From: Palsa-506 sp963836355
GTDB taxonomy: Bacteria; Actinomycetota; Actinomycetes; Streptosporangiales; Streptosporangiaceae
Reading direction: 5' to 3'
NCBI GenBank assembly: GCA_963836355.1
Contig: CAWIJO010000010.1
Location: 124,001-188,000 of the forward strand
DNA length: 64,000 nucleotides
Below, piece after piece: positions 53,020 to 62,757 of the stretch (its first letter is position 1; each line of letters opens with the position of its first letter). Position numbers and translations under genes: made by a program. The notes beneath the pieces are model-generated. The model worked only from the letters and a program-made list of their open reading frames with translations, was not told the origin of the DNA and ran no database searches.

Positions 53020-54000
53020 ATGGCGCTGACCAGCCTGGTGAAGGATGAGCTCAGCCGCATTACCGTGCTCAAGCCATGCTGCCGGAAGGCCGAGGTATCC
53101 ACGCTGCTGCGATTCGCCGGCGGCCTGCATCTGGCCGCCGGCCGCATCGTGGTGGAGGCCGAGCTCGACACCGGGGCGGCGGCGCGCAGGCTCCGAAAGG
53201 ACATCGCCGAGGTATTCGGCCATTCGTCGGAATTGATCGTGCTTGCCCCGAGCGGCCTGCGGAAAGGTAACCGCTATGTGGTGCGGGTGCACAAGGACGG
53301 CGACAGCCTGGCCAGGCAGACCGGGCTCGTCGACGGCCACGGCAGGCCGGTACGGGGCCTGCCCCGGCAGGTGGTATCCGGCACTACCTGCGATTGCGAG
53401 GCGGCCTGGCGGGGCGCGTTCCTTGCCCATGGCTGCCTGACCGAGCCCGGCCGGTCGATGTCGCTGGAGGTCACCTGCCCGGGGCCGGAGGCCGCGCTGG
53501 CAATGGTCGGCGCCGCGCGGCGGCTCAAGATCCAAGCAAAAGCCCGCGATGTGCGCGGGGTGGACCGCGTGGTAGTCAGGGACGGTGACGCGATCAGCGC
53601 GCTGCTGACCCGGCTTGGCGCCCATGACAGCGTGCTGGCCTGGGAAGAGCGGCGGATGCGCCGCGAGGTCCGGGCAACCGCGAACCGGCTGGCGAACTTC
53701 GATGATGCGAACCTGCGGCGCAGTGCCCGGGCGGCGGTAGCGGCCGGCGCGCGGGTCGAGCGGGCGCTTGAGATCCTCGGCCCGGAGGCGCCTGAGCACC
53801 TGATCGTGGCCGGCCAGCTGCGCATCAAGCACCGGCAGGCCAGCCTGGAGGAACTCGGTCAGCTCGCCGAGCCGGCGCTGACCAAGGATGCCATCGCGGG
53901 CCGCATCCGGCGGCTGCTAGCGCTGGCCGACCGCCGCGCGGCGGAACTCGGCGTGCCGACCACCGAGGCGCACCTGACCGCGGACATGCTAGTCCCCTGA
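53020..54000 (+). CDS. whiA: Sporulation/cell-division regulator WhiA
   Basis: WhiA is a DNA-binding regulator of sporulation septation in Streptomyces and of division in many Gram-positives. The 326-residue protein opens MALTSLVKDELSRITV. The central LAGLIDADG-like part has CCRKAEVSTLLRFAGGLH, GAFLAHGCLTEPGRSMSLEV and a C-terminal helix-turn-helix (SLEELGQLAEPALTKDAIAGRIRRLLALA). The ATG at 53020 follows GGGGGAGTGAGG, only 6 bases after the yvcK stop. It is the last gene of the uvrC operon and complete. Confidence 0.97.
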   Translation: MALTSLVKDELSRITVLKPCCRKAEVSTLLRFAGGLHLAAGRIVVEAELDTGAAARRLRKDIAEVFGHSSELIVLAPSGLRKGNRYVVRVHKDGDSLARQTGLVDGHGRPVRGLPRQVVSGTTCDCEAAWRGAFLAHGCLTEPGRSMSLEVTCPGPEAALAMVGAARRLKIQAKARDVRGVDRVVVRDGDAISALLTRLGAHDSVLAWEERRMRREVRATANRLANFDDANLRRSARAAVAAGARVERALEILGPEAPEHLIVAGQLRIKHRQASLEELGQLAEPALTKDAIAGRIRRLLALADRRAAELGVPTTEAHLTADMLVP

Positions 54001-54051
54001 CCGGCGCAGCCCGGACTAGGCCGCCGCCACGCCGGGTGGAGGCGAAACGGC

Positions 54052-54080
54052 TTGACCGCCAGTCCGGTAGGTTCTATACC
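54052..54080 (+). promoter_or_regulatory. Strong vegetative promoter for gap-pgk-tpiA-secG
   Basis: TTGACC at 54052-54057 and TATACC at 54075-54080 are spaced by exactly 17 bases, close to the major sigma consensus. It lies about 55 bases before the preferred gap start. Confidence 0.75.
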
Positions 54081-54136
54081 GACAGGCGGCGCGGAATGCG
54101 AGCCGCCGGGAAATGTCGGACGAGGAGATCACTGCA

Positions 54137-55162
54137 GTGACTGTCCGGGTCGGGATCAATGGATTTGGCCGTATCGGGCGCAATTTCTGGCGCGCCGTCC
54201 AGGCGAGGGCTGACGCCGGGTCGGATATCGACATCGTCGCCGCCAACGACCTGGGCGATATCGGGACTTTCGCGCACCTGCTGAAGTACGACACCCTGCT
54301 CGGCACGCTCGGCCTGGATGTGACGGCAGGCACCGATACGATCACCGCCGGATCACACACAATCAGGATGTTCGCCGAGCGCGACCCGGCCGCATTGCCC
54401 TGGTCAGACCTCGGAGTCGACGTCGTGGTCGAGTCCACTGGCCGCTTCACGAAGGGCGCCGATGCGCGCAAGCACATCGAGGCAGGCGCCCGCAAGGTCA
54501 TCATCTCCGCCCCGGCGACCGGCGAGGACATTACGGTCGTGATGGGCGTCAACGACGACTGCTACGACCCGGCGGCGCACGACATCATCTCCAACGCCTC
54601 GTGCACCACGAATTGCGTGGCGCCGATGGCCAAGGTGCTACTGGACAACTTCGGCATCGTCAAGGGCCTGATGACCACCATCCACGCCTACACCAACGAC
54701 CAGGTGATCCTGGACTTCCAGCACAAGGACCTGCGCCGGGCCCGGGCCGCCGCCCAGAACATCATCCCGACCAGCACCGGCGCCGCCAGGGCCACCGCGC
54801 TCGTGCTGCCCGAGCTGGCGGGCAGGCTGGACGGCATGGCGATGCGCGTCCCGGTGATGGACGGCTCGGTGACCGACCTCGTCGTCCAACTCGGCCGGGA
54901 GGTGAGTGTCGCCGAAGTGAACGATGCCTTCCGGGCGGCCGCCGAGGGACAGCTCAAGGGCTACCTGAGCTATACCGCTGACCCGATCGTGTCCAGCGAC
55001 ATCGTCGGCACGCCATGGTCTTGCACCTTCGACTCGTCGCTGACGATGGCCGCCGGCGATCAGGTCAAGACCATCGGCTGGTACGACAACGAGTGGGGCT
55101 ACTCGAACCGGCTCGCCGACCTCACCGCCTACGTGGGCGCCAGGCTGCGGGACCGCGCATGA
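54137..55162 (+). CDS. gap: Glyceraldehyde-3-phosphate dehydrogenase, type I
   Basis: This glycolytic enzyme converts glyceraldehyde-3-phosphate to 1,3-bisphosphoglycerate with NAD. The NAD-binding fold starts TVRVGINGFGRIGRN. The catalytic Cys is in SNASCTTNCVAP, the His in TTIHAYTNDQ, and NEWGYSNRL is present near the end. GTG 54137 follows GAGGAG; ATG 54113 is the alternative and adds eight residues. It overlaps pgk by 4 bases and is the first gene of gap-pgk-tpiA-secG. Confidence 0.97.
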   Translation: MTVRVGINGFGRIGRNFWRAVQARADAGSDIDIVAANDLGDIGTFAHLLKYDTLLGTLGLDVTAGTDTITAGSHTIRMFAERDPAALPWSDLGVDVVVESTGRFTKGADARKHIEAGARKVIISAPATGEDITVVMGVNDDCYDPAAHDIISNASCTTNCVAPMAKVLLDNFGIVKGLMTTIHAYTNDQVILDFQHKDLRRARAAAQNIIPTSTGAARATALVLPELAGRLDGMAMRVPVMDGSVTDLVVQLGREVSVAEVNDAFRAAAEGQLKGYLSYTADPIVSSDIVGTPWSCTFDSSLTMAAGDQVKTIGWYDNEWGYSNRLADLTAYVGARLRDRA

Positions 55163-56364
55163 GAGGCATCGGCGACCTGGACGTCCGGGGCCGGGTCGTG
55201 TTGCTCCGCGCCGACCTCAACGTGCCGCTGGACGGCGCGCAGATCACCGACGACGGCCGGATCCGGGCCAGCCTGCCAACCATCACCAAGCTGACCGAGC
55301 ATGGCGCCCGGGTGCTGGTCTGCGCGCACCTGGGCAGGCCCAAGGGCGCGACTTATGAAGAGCGCGCGGCAGGCGGCCCTTCGGTCGAGCCGGTCAGCCG
55401 GCGGCTCGCCGAGCTGCTCGGCACTGATGTCAGGCTGGCCGCCGACGTCGCCGGGCCGTCTGCTAAGGCGGTCGCCGCCGGGCTGGCCGACGGGCAGGTC
55501 GGGCTGTTGGAGAATGTCCGCTTCGAGCCGGCCGAGACCAGCAAGGACGACGCGCAGCGCGCCGAGCTGGCCCGGCGGCTCGCCGGGCTGGCCGAGGTGT
55601 ACGTCGGGGACGGGTTTGGTGCCGTGCACCGCAAGCACGCCAGCGTCTACGACGTGCCCGGCCTGCTGCCGCACGCGGCAGGCGACCTGATCATCGCCGA
55701 GCTTGCCGTGCTGCGCAGGCTTAGCAGTGACCCCCAGCGGCCCTACGTCGTCGTTCTCGGCGGCGCGAAGCCGTCCGACAAGCTCGCGGTCATCGCCAGG
55801 CTGCTGGACACCGCCGACCGGCTGTTGATCGGCGGCGGCATGTCCTACACGTTCCTCGCGGCGAAAGGCTATGAGGTCGGCAACTCGCTGCTCGAGGCCG
55901 ACCAGATCCCGCAGGTAGCGACGATGCTCGAGGAAGCCAGCAGGCGCGGCGTCGAGATCGTGCTGCCGGTCGACCTGGTGGCCGCGACCAGGTTCGCGGC
56001 GGACGCGGAGCATGATGTGGTGCCGGTCACCAGTTTCCCGGCCGACCGCGAGGGGGTCGACATCGGCCCGGCGACCAGAGAGCTGTTCGCCGCGAAGCTG
56101 GCCGATGCGCAGACTGTCTTCTGGAACGGCCCGGTCGGGGTCTTCGAGTTCGCTGCCTTCGCGGCTGGCACCCGGGCCGTGGCCGAGGCGATCAAGTCGG
56201 TGCACGGGCTGACCGTGATCGGCGGCGGCGACTCCGCGTCCGCCGTCCGGCACCTTGGCTTCGCGCCTGGTGACTTCTCGCACATCTCGACCGGCGGCGG
56301 CGCCAGCCTGGAGTACCTGGAAGGCCGGCCACTGCCGGGCCTGATCGCATTGGATGACGCATGA
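55159..56364 (+). CDS. pgk: Phosphoglycerate kinase
   Basis: Pgk moves phosphate from 1,3-bisphosphoglycerate to ADP. The 401-residue enzyme has the substrate-binding LLRADLNVPLDG, the LGRPKG loop, the GDGFGAVHRKHAS region, VVLGGAKPSDKL and the nucleotide motifs FWNGPVGVFE and GGGDSASAV. ATG 55159 overlaps the gap stop and its own stop overlaps tpiA by 4 bases (ATGA in both cases), so translation is coupled through the operon. Confidence 0.97.
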   Translation: MRGIGDLDVRGRVVLLRADLNVPLDGAQITDDGRIRASLPTITKLTEHGARVLVCAHLGRPKGATYEERAAGGPSVEPVSRRLAELLGTDVRLAADVAGPSAKAVAAGLADGQVGLLENVRFEPAETSKDDAQRAELARRLAGLAEVYVGDGFGAVHRKHASVYDVPGLLPHAAGDLIIAELAVLRRLSSDPQRPYVVVLGGAKPSDKLAVIARLLDTADRLLIGGGMSYTFLAAKGYEVGNSLLEADQIPQVATMLEEASRRGVEIVLPVDLVAATRFAADAEHDVVPVTSFPADREGVDIGPATRELFAAKLADAQTVFWNGPVGVFEFAAFAAGTRAVAEAIKSVHGLTVIGGGDSASAVRHLGFAPGDFSHISTGGGASLEYLEGRPLPGLIALDDA

Positions 56365-57161
56365 GCAAGACACCAGCCGACCGCAAGCCGCTGATCGCCG
56401 GCAACTGGAAGCTGCATAACAATCACCTAGAGGCGATCTCGCTGACGCAGAAGCTCGCCTTCACCCTGAATAGCAAGGATTTCGCCGCTGCCGACGTCGC
56501 GGTGCTGCCGCCGTTCACCGCGCTGCGCAGCGTGCAGACCCTGGTGGAGGCCGACAAGGTGCCGATCGGCTATGGGGCGCAGGACATCTCGCCGCACGAC
56601 GCCGGGGCCTACACCGGCGAGGTTTCCGGGCCCATGCTGGCCAAGCTGGGCTGCCGGTACGCGCTGGCCGGCCATTCAGAGCGACGCCAGTACCATTTCG
56701 AGGACGACGCGCTGGTGAACGCGAAGGTCCGGGCAGCGCTGCGGGCCGAGCTGGTGCCCATCTTGTGCGTCGGCGAGACACTGGAAATACGCGAGGCGGG
56801 CGACCATGTCACGCACACCCTCGGCCAGCTGGATGGCGCGCTGGACGGAATGCCGGGCAACCAGGCCGGGCAGGTGATTGTCGCGTATGAGCCGGTCTGG
56901 GCGATTGGTACCGGCGCGGTTGCCACCCCGGACGACGCGCAGGAGATGTGCGCCGCCATCCGCGGGCGGCTTTCCGCCGTTCACGGGCACGCGGTGGCTG
57001 CCAGTGTGCGTATCCTGTATGGCGGGTCGGTGAAGGCCGACAACATGGCTGCGATCATGGCGCAGCCAGACATTGACGGCGCGCTGGTAGGCGGCGCCAG
57101 CCTTGATGCCGGCGAATTCGCCAGGATCTGCCGGTATCGTGAGCTGATCGCGGAAACCTGA
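56361..57161 (+). CDS. tpiA: Triose-phosphate isomerase
   Basis: TpiA interconverts dihydroxyacetone phosphate and glyceraldehyde-3-phosphate. Catalytic residues are in place: Asn and Lys in AGNWKLHNN, His in AGHSERRQYH, Glu in VAYEPVWAIGTG. The phosphate loop has YGGSVKADN and GALVGGASLDAGEF. At 266 residues it is normal. Confidence 0.97.
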   Translation: MSKTPADRKPLIAGNWKLHNNHLEAISLTQKLAFTLNSKDFAAADVAVLPPFTALRSVQTLVEADKVPIGYGAQDISPHDAGAYTGEVSGPMLAKLGCRYALAGHSERRQYHFEDDALVNAKVRAALRAELVPILCVGETLEIREAGDHVTHTLGQLDGALDGMPGNQAGQVIVAYEPVWAIGTGAVATPDDAQEMCAAIRGRLSAVHGHAVAASVRILYGGSVKADNMAAIMAQPDIDGALVGGASLDAGEFARICRYRELIAET

Positions 57162-57191
57162 GCGGAGCGCCCGGAGGGACGAGAAGCAACA

Positions 57192-57419
57192 GTGGTCATC
57201 GGAGTCTCCATCGTCCTCATCATCACGAGCCTGCTGATGATGTTGCTTGTGCTATTGCACAAGGGCAAGGGCGGCGGGCTGTCAGATCTGTTCGGCGGCG
57301 GGATCTCGTCGTCGCTTGGCTCGTCATCTGTGGTCGAGCGGAACCTGGACCGGATCACGATCTTCACTGGAGTGCTCTGGTTCTTCTGCATCGTCGCGCT
57401 CAACCTGCTGAACCGCTGA
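57192..57419 (+). CDS. secG: Preprotein translocase subunit SecG
   Basis: SecG is the small accessory subunit of the SecYEG channel. The 75-residue protein has two membrane helices (GVSIVLIITSLLMMLLVLLH and FTGVLWFFCIVALNLL) joined by a loop with KGKGGGLSDLFGGG. GTG 57192 follows GGAGGGACGAG. Location after tpiA is widespread in actinobacteria. Confidence 0.95.
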   Translation: MVIGVSIVLIITSLLMMLLVLLHKGKGGGLSDLFGGGISSSLGSSSVVERNLDRITIFTGVLWFFCIVALNLLNR

Positions 57420-57485
57420 CGCGGCGGGCAGGCGTGGCAACGGATAACGCTGGGTCAAGCTGGTCACGAGGGCAAGGGGTGAGCA

Positions 57486-57821
57486 GTGAGTAGTGGCAAT
57501 GCCATCCGCGGCAGCCGGGTAGGCGCGGGACCGATGGGCGAGGCCGAGCGCGGCGAGGCCGCGCCGCGGGTGCGGGTTTCGTTCTGGTGCTGCAACCGGC
57601 ATGAGACCGTCCCGAGCTTCGCGAGCGACGCCGCGGTGCCGGAAACCTGGGACTGCCCGCGGTGCGGATTCCCGGCTGGCCAAGACGAGGCGAATCCGCC
57701 TGCCCCGCCACACGCCGAGCCATACAAGACCCACCTGGCCTACGTCAAGGAACGGCGCAACGACACCGACGGCGCGGCGATCCTGGCCGAGGCACTTGAC
57801 CGGTTGCGCAAGGGCGCCTGA
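57486..57821 (+). CDS. rbpA: RNA polymerase-binding protein RbpA
   Basis: RbpA is an actinobacteria-specific general transcription factor that binds the principal sigma factor and RNA polymerase. The 111-residue product starts with the basic RGSRVGAGP stretch, has the zinc-binding core VSFWCCNRHE and WDCPRCGFPAG, and ends with the sigma-interacting region YKTHLAYVKERRNDTDGAAI. AAGGGG precedes GTG 57486. This gene is one of the clearest markers of the phylum. Confidence 0.96.
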   Translation: MSSGNAIRGSRVGAGPMGEAERGEAAPRVRVSFWCCNRHETVPSFASDAAVPETWDCPRCGFPAGQDEANPPAPPHAEPYKTHLAYVKERRNDTDGAAILAEALDRLRKGA

Positions 57822-57853
57822 CCGCCGCCGTCCTGCTGCCGGAACTGGATTAC

Positions 57854-58669
57854 CTAGCCCGCGTCCCCGCGTAGGTACCGGCAGAGCAGGTACCTGCTGT
57901 CGGTAAGCACATGGGCCAGGGTGAGGCCGGCCTGGGCTGCCGGGATGTCGTCACCGCCGGTCGCCCCGGCGGCCAGTATCCGGCCCGCCCTGCCGCCTGC
58001 CAGCAACGGGCTCACGGTCAGGCAGAGTTCGTCGAGCAGGCCGGCCGCCGCCACCTGGCCGAGCAAGTGCGGGCCGCCCTCGATCAGGATGCGCAGGTGG
58101 CCGCGCTCGGCCAGGGCGCCGATGACGGCCTCCGGGCTGAGCAGTTCCTCGCCTGCGATTACCACCTCGGCGTTCCTGGCCGCCGCGGCCCGGCGCTCCG
58201 CCGGAGCCGCTCCGGTGGTCAGCACGATCGTCCGGGCCTGTTGCGGGGCCGCGGCCAGCAGCGGGCTGTCCAGATCTAGGTCAATCAGGCGCGTCACGAC
58301 CGCGATGGGCGGGGTTGGCGGCCGTCCCTCGCGCAGCTCGGGCCAGGCTTCGGAGCTGCTCACCGGGCGGTACTTCTCAGCCCGAACGGTCCCGGCGCCG
58401 GCCAGGATCACGTCAGCCAGGCTGCGCAGCACCGAGAAGACCTGGCGATCAGCCTCGCCGGACAGGCCACCGGACCGCCCTTGCGCGGTGGCCGCGCCGT
58501 CGGCGCTGGCGACCATGTTGGCGCGCACCCACGGGCGGCCCGGCCGGATGGCCGCCGGGTACGCGTAGAGGCGGGCGATCTCGGCCACGCCGGGCTCGCC
58601 GGGCGTTATCGCTCCGATCAGGTCACCGCTTGCTTCGGCGGGGAAGATCTGGCGCACGCCAGCAGTCAA
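57854..58669 (-). CDS. Pyrimidine reductase family protein (RibD C-terminal-like)
   Basis: The protein resembles the NADPH-dependent reductase half of RibD and dihydrofolate-reductase-fold enzymes. Features are RPWVRANMVASADGAA, the loop SGEADRQVFSVLRSLADVIL and AGAGTVRAEKY, then LRILIEGGPHLLGQVAAAGLLDE. No deaminase domain is present, so a role in riboflavin or a related pathway is not certain; stand-alone members also occur in actinobacteria without known substrate. The start is either TTG 58669 or GTG 58657 (271 or 267 residues). Confidence 0.87.
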   Translation of the reverse strand: MTAGVRQIFPAEASGDLIGAITPGEPGVAEIARLYAYPAAIRPGRPWVRANMVASADGAATAQGRSGGLSGEADRQVFSVLRSLADVILAGAGTVRAEKYRPVSSSEAWPELREGRPPTPPIAVVTRLIDLDLDSPLLAAAPQQARTIVLTTGAAPAERRAAAARNAEVVIAGEELLSPEAVIGALAERGHLRILIEGGPHLLGQVAAAGLLDELCLTVSPLLAGGRAGRILAAGATGGDDIPAAQAGLTLAHVLTDSRYLLCRYLRGDAG

Positions 58670-58836
58670 TCAGAGCGCCGGCCCATCCCGCGCCAGCAGA
58701 CGACCAGGATCACCGTATTCCCGGCAGCGCTGATCTTCGCGAACCCGGTCCTGGCCACGACCGGCTTATCGCTTTGGACCGGCTATGCGCTCACCCATCG
58801 CCTGCAGTACGCCTGGACCGGCTTCACGCGTGCTGA

Positions 58837-61053
58837 CTAGGCCTGGTCCGCGACCCGGCTGGCGCGCAGCACCATCATCGCGTGACCGGGCAGCTGGATG
58901 CCGGTGCCAGCCTTCGGCTTGCCCCGTGCCGCCTGCGAGGCGCGGCGGCGGCCCGCTGGCCCGCTGTGGCCGACCGCGTCAGGCGCACCGCCCGCCGGAG
59001 CCGACGTATCTACCAGGACCTGCCAGCCGGCCGCGAACCGAGCGGTCGGCATCACGAAACTCACCGGCGCGCTGTGCGCGTTGACGAGCAACAGGAAATC
59101 GTCGTCCCATAACGGCTCGCCGTTCGGCCCTGGCTCGGTGATCGCGTTGCCGTTCAGGAACACGGCCAGTGACCTGGCGTAGCCGACGTGCCAGTCGGCC
59201 GCCGTCATGGTCCGGCCGGATGGGGTGAGCCAGACGATGTCCGCCAGCCCGGCCCCCCCGCCGCGGCCCGGCGCGGCGGCGGGCCGGCCGCTGAAGAAAC
59301 GCCGCCGCCGAAAGACCGGGTGCAGGCGGCGCAACTCGGACAACCCGCAGGTGAATTCGAGTAGATCGGCGTGCTTGGCGACGCCGTCCCAGTCGACCCA
59401 GGAGATCTCATTGTCCTGGCAGTAGGCATTGTTATTGCCTTGCTGCGTCCGGCCCATTTCGTCGCCAGCCGCTAGCATCGGAATTCCCTGCGAGCAGAAC
59501 AGCGTCACCAGGAAATTCCGGACCTGCCTGGCCCGCAGCTCATTGACGGCAGGGTCGTCGGTCGGGCCCTCAGGGCCGCAATTCCAGGACCGGTTGTCGT
59601 CGGAGCCGTCCCGGCCATCCTCCCCGTTGGCCGCGTTGTGCTTGTGGTTGTAGCTGACCAGGTCCTGCAGGGTGAAGCCGTCGTGGCAGGTGACGAAGTT
59701 CACTGACGCCACCGGCCGCCGGGCGCTCGTCTCGTACAGGTCGCTTGAGCCGGTCAGCCGGGAGGCAAACTCCGGTAGCACATCCGGCCGGCTGCGCCAC
59801 AGGTCGCGGACCGTGTCCCGGTACTTGCCGTTCCACTCGGTCCACAGTGGCGGGAACTTGCCGACCTGATAGCCGCCCTCGCCCACATCCCACGGCTCGG
59901 CGATCAGCTTTACCTGGGACACCACCGGATCCTGCTGGACCAGCTCGAAGAAGGTCGCCAGCCGGTCGACATCATGCAGTTCACGGGCGAGCGCAGCGGC
60001 GAGGTCGAACCGGAAGCCGTCCACGTGCATTTCCAGGATCCAGTACCGCAGCGAGTCCATGATCAGCTGCAGCGCATGCGGATGCCGCACATTGAGGCTG
60101 TTCCCGCAGCCAGTGTAGTCCAGGTAGTACTTCGGCCGGTCGGCCTGCAGCCGGTAGTAGGCCGCGTTGTCGATGCCGCGGAAGGACAGCGTGGGCCCGC
60201 GATGATCGGCCTCGCCGGTGTGGTTGTAGACGACGTCAAGTATCACCTCGATGCCCGCCTCGTGCAGCGCCTTGACCATTGCCTTGAACTCCGCTACCTG
60301 GCCGTCCGGCTGGGCCGCAGACGAGTAGCGGTTGTGCGGCGCCAGGAACGCGATCGTGTTGTAGCCCCAGTAGTTGGCCAGGTCGCGGCCGACCAGCGCG
60401 CGCTCCGAGACGAACTGATGCACCGGCATCAGCTCGATCGCCGTGACGCCAAGCCGGGTCAGGTGCTCGATCACAGCCGGGTGGGCGAGCCCGGCGTAGG
60501 TCCCGCGCTGCCCGGCCGGTACCTGCGGGTGCCGCACGGTGAGGCCACGCACGTGCGCCTCGTAGATCAGCGTCTCGTGGTAGGGCGTCCGGGGCGCCTG
60601 GTCGCTGCCCCAGTCGAAGCGCGGGTCGATTACCACGTTTCTCGGCATGTACGGCGCGCTGTCGGTGGTGTTGAGCGCCGACCGGTCTTGCATCCGGTAG
60701 GAGAACAGCGCCTCGTGCCAACGCACCTCGCCGTCGACGGCCTTGCCGTACGGGTCGAGCAGCAGCTTGGCCGGATTGCACCGTTGACCCTGTTCCGGCT
60801 GGTAGGGGCCGTGCACCCGGTAGCCGTACCGCTGCCCGGGTCCCAGCTCGGGCAGGTAGCAGTGCCAGACGAAACCGTCCACCTCGGTCAGCGCGATCCG
60901 TCGCTCCGGGCTGCCGCCGCCGCGGTCATCAGCGCCTAGCCCGAAAAGGCACAGCTCGACGGCCGTCGCGACCTCGGAGAACAGCGCGAAATTGGTTCCC
61001 GACCCGTCCCAGGTGGCACCGAGCGGGTAGGCGGTTCCTGGCCAGATTCGCAT
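58837..61053 (-). CDS. glgX: Glycogen debranching enzyme GlgX
   Basis: GlgX hydrolyses alpha-1,6 branches of glycogen. The N-terminal starch-binding-like module begins WPGTAYPLGATWDGSGTNFA. The GH13 barrel has ELMPVHQFV, DVVYNHTGEADH, the nucleophile in DGFRFDLAAAL, the acid in IAEPWDVGEGG and FVTCHDGFTLQDLV, with GDEMGRTQQGNNNAYCQDNE following. The length of 738 residues is normal. Between its stop and the reductase gene, at 58670-58836, a plus-strand frame encodes about 50 hydrophobic residues that I could not identify. Confidence 0.96.
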   Translation of the reverse strand: MRIWPGTAYPLGATWDGSGTNFALFSEVATAVELCLFGLGADDRGGGSPERRIALTEVDGFVWHCYLPELGPGQRYGYRVHGPYQPEQGQRCNPAKLLLDPYGKAVDGEVRWHEALFSYRMQDRSALNTTDSAPYMPRNVVIDPRFDWGSDQAPRTPYHETLIYEAHVRGLTVRHPQVPAGQRGTYAGLAHPAVIEHLTRLGVTAIELMPVHQFVSERALVGRDLANYWGYNTIAFLAPHNRYSSAAQPDGQVAEFKAMVKALHEAGIEVILDVVYNHTGEADHRGPTLSFRGIDNAAYYRLQADRPKYYLDYTGCGNSLNVRHPHALQLIMDSLRYWILEMHVDGFRFDLAAALARELHDVDRLATFFELVQQDPVVSQVKLIAEPWDVGEGGYQVGKFPPLWTEWNGKYRDTVRDLWRSRPDVLPEFASRLTGSSDLYETSARRPVASVNFVTCHDGFTLQDLVSYNHKHNAANGEDGRDGSDDNRSWNCGPEGPTDDPAVNELRARQVRNFLVTLFCSQGIPMLAAGDEMGRTQQGNNNAYCQDNEISWVDWDGVAKHADLLEFTCGLSELRRLHPVFRRRRFFSGRPAAAPGRGGGAGLADIVWLTPSGRTMTAADWHVGYARSLAVFLNGNAITEPGPNGEPLWDDDFLLLVNAHSAPVSFVMPTARFAAGWQVLVDTSAPAGGAPDAVGHSGPAGRRRASQAARGKPKAGTGIQLPGHAMMVLRASRVADQA

Positions 61054-61062
61054 CCGCCGACC

Positions 61063-62757
61063 CTACCCGGCCGCTGTCGCCCGCGACCGGCCCAAGATTG
61101 CAGCCAGGTCCAGGCCATCAGGCAGCATGCCGAACGGCAGGCCAGGGCCGGCCGCTCCGCCATCGCCGCCGGGATCGAGCCGAGATGCGCAGAATGCGTC
61201 GGCGACTGCGGTCGGCGCGTGCCGGACCAGCAGCGCCGCCTGCAGCACCAGCGCGATGAGCCCGGCTAGTCGGCGGCCCGCGAACTCAGCATCGCTACCT
61301 GCCCGCCCGGCCGCTTCGCTGACCTCCCCCAGCGCCTTGCGGAGCTGCAGGACTGCCTGGTCAAGCCGACGGTCCCCGCCAGCGGCCAGGTCTGCCTCGG
61401 CGAGCAGCGCGTCGGCGGCCGCGGGGCTGCGGGCGAGTGCGCGCAGCACGTCGAGTGCGGTCACGTTGCCGGAGCCTTCCCAGACCGAGTTGAGCGGCGC
61501 GTCGCGGTAAAGCCGAGGCATGCCCGACTCCTCCACGTAGCCGTTGCCGCCCAGGCACTCCAGCGCCTCGACGGCAACGGCGGGCATCCGCTTACACACC
61601 CAGTACTTAGTGGCAGGCAGTGCTATTCGCAGCAGCGCCGCCTGCTCGCCGTCGCCCCTGGCCGCCTTGTCGGCCGCGCCAGCCAGGCGCATCGCCAGTG
61701 TCGTCGCCGCCTCCGACTCCAGCGTGAGGTCGGCGAGGACCGCGGCCATCAGCGGATGCGAGATAAGGCTGGCGCCGAACAACCGCCGGCGGGCGCAGTA
61801 GTGCACTGCGGTAATGCAGGCCTGGCGCATGGCCGCCGCGCTGCCAAGCACGCAGTCAAGCCGGGTCGCGCTCACCATCTCGATGATTGTCCGCACGCCG
61901 CGGCCGGGCTCGCCGACCAGCCAGGCGATCGCCGCGTCGTACTCAACCTCGGCCGAGGCGTTGGACCGGTTCCCGAGCTTGTCCTTGAGCCGCTGGATGC
62001 GCATCGAGTTACGGGAACCGTCTGGCAGCACCCGGGGCAGCAGGAAACAGCTCAGGCCTTCCGGCGCCTGGGCCAGGACCAAGAAGAGATCGCACATCGG
62101 CGCCGAGCAGAACCATTTGTGCCCGGTGAGCTGATAATCCGTCCCGGCCGGCTCCGCGCGGGTGGTGTTGGCCCGCACGTCGGAACCGCCCTGCTTCTCG
62201 GTCATGGCCATGCCGGCCAGCAGGCCGGCCTTGCCGGCCGGCGCTCCCGCGCCGGGCTCATATGCCCGTGAGGCGAGCAGCGGCTCGAACCGGGCGGCGA
62301 GGTCCGGCGCGTGCCGCAGCGCCGGCACCGCCGCGTAGGTCATCGACACCGGGCAGCCATGCCCGCCCTCGGCTTGCGCCCAGACGTAGAATTTCGCCGC
62401 CCGGGCCACGTGGCTGCCCGGCGCCGGATCCGCCCACGGTGCCGCATGCAAGCCATGGTGCACGGCGGTGGCCATGAGCTCATGCCAGGCAGGATGGAAT
62501 TCGACTTCGTCGATCCGGTTTCCGCGCGCATCGTGACTGCGCAGCACGGGCGGGTGCTCGTTTGCCAGCCTGGCCCGCTGCTGGGTATCCGGTGCGCCGG
62601 CCAGCCGACCCAGGTCGTGCAGTTCCGCGGCGGCCCAGGATGCGCCTTCCCGGCTGGCGGCGCCGAGCAGTGCCGGATCGTCGGCCACGTCGTGCCCGGC
62701 GAGCGGCGGAACCTGGTTCAGCACTTCATGTGTCACGTGCGGGCCGGCAAGGGCCAT
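61063..62757 (-). CDS. Acyl-CoA dehydrogenase family protein (AidB-like)
   Basis: This flavoprotein is related to acyl-CoA dehydrogenases and closest in layout to AidB, which protects DNA from alkylation. The opening THEVLNQVPPLAGHDVADD is typical of AidB. FAD and substrate blocks include MAMTEKQGGSDVRANTT, TGHKWFCSAPMCDLFLVLAQ and ECLGGNGYVEESGMPRLYRD. ATG 62757 follows GAGGGAG; GTG 62736 is an alternative that would remove the overlap with the CbiX-like gene. It has 564 residues. Whether it acts on DNA or on acyl-CoA cannot be told. Confidence 0.88.
   Translation of the reverse strand: MALAGPHVTHEVLNQVPPLAGHDVADDPALLGAASREGASWAAAELHDLGRLAGAPDTQQRARLANEHPPVLRSHDARGNRIDEVEFHPAWHELMATAVHHGLHAAPWADPAPGSHVARAAKFYVWAQAEGGHGCPVSMTYAAVPALRHAPDLAARFEPLLASRAYEPGAGAPAGKAGLLAGMAMTEKQGGSDVRANTTRAEPAGTDYQLTGHKWFCSAPMCDLFLVLAQAPEGLSCFLLPRVLPDGSRNSMRIQRLKDKLGNRSNASAEVEYDAAIAWLVGEPGRGVRTIIEMVSATRLDCVLGSAAAMRQACITAVHYCARRRLFGASLISHPLMAAVLADLTLESEAATTLAMRLAGAADKAARGDGEQAALLRIALPATKYWVCKRMPAVAVEALECLGGNGYVEESGMPRLYRDAPLNSVWEGSGNVTALDVLRALARSPAAADALLAEADLAAGGDRRLDQAVLQLRKALGEVSEAAGRAGSDAEFAGRRLAGLIALVLQAALLVRHAPTAVADAFCASRLDPGGDGGAAGPGLPFGMLPDGLDLAAILGRSRATAAG

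Noticed and set aside
58481..58840. Plus-strand frame of 119 codons between the reductase and glgX genes
   Set aside because: Its first 60 codons are antisense to the conserved reductase. The last 50 (TRITVFPAALIFANPVLATT and on) look membrane-like but match no family I recognise; possibly a remnant, not called.
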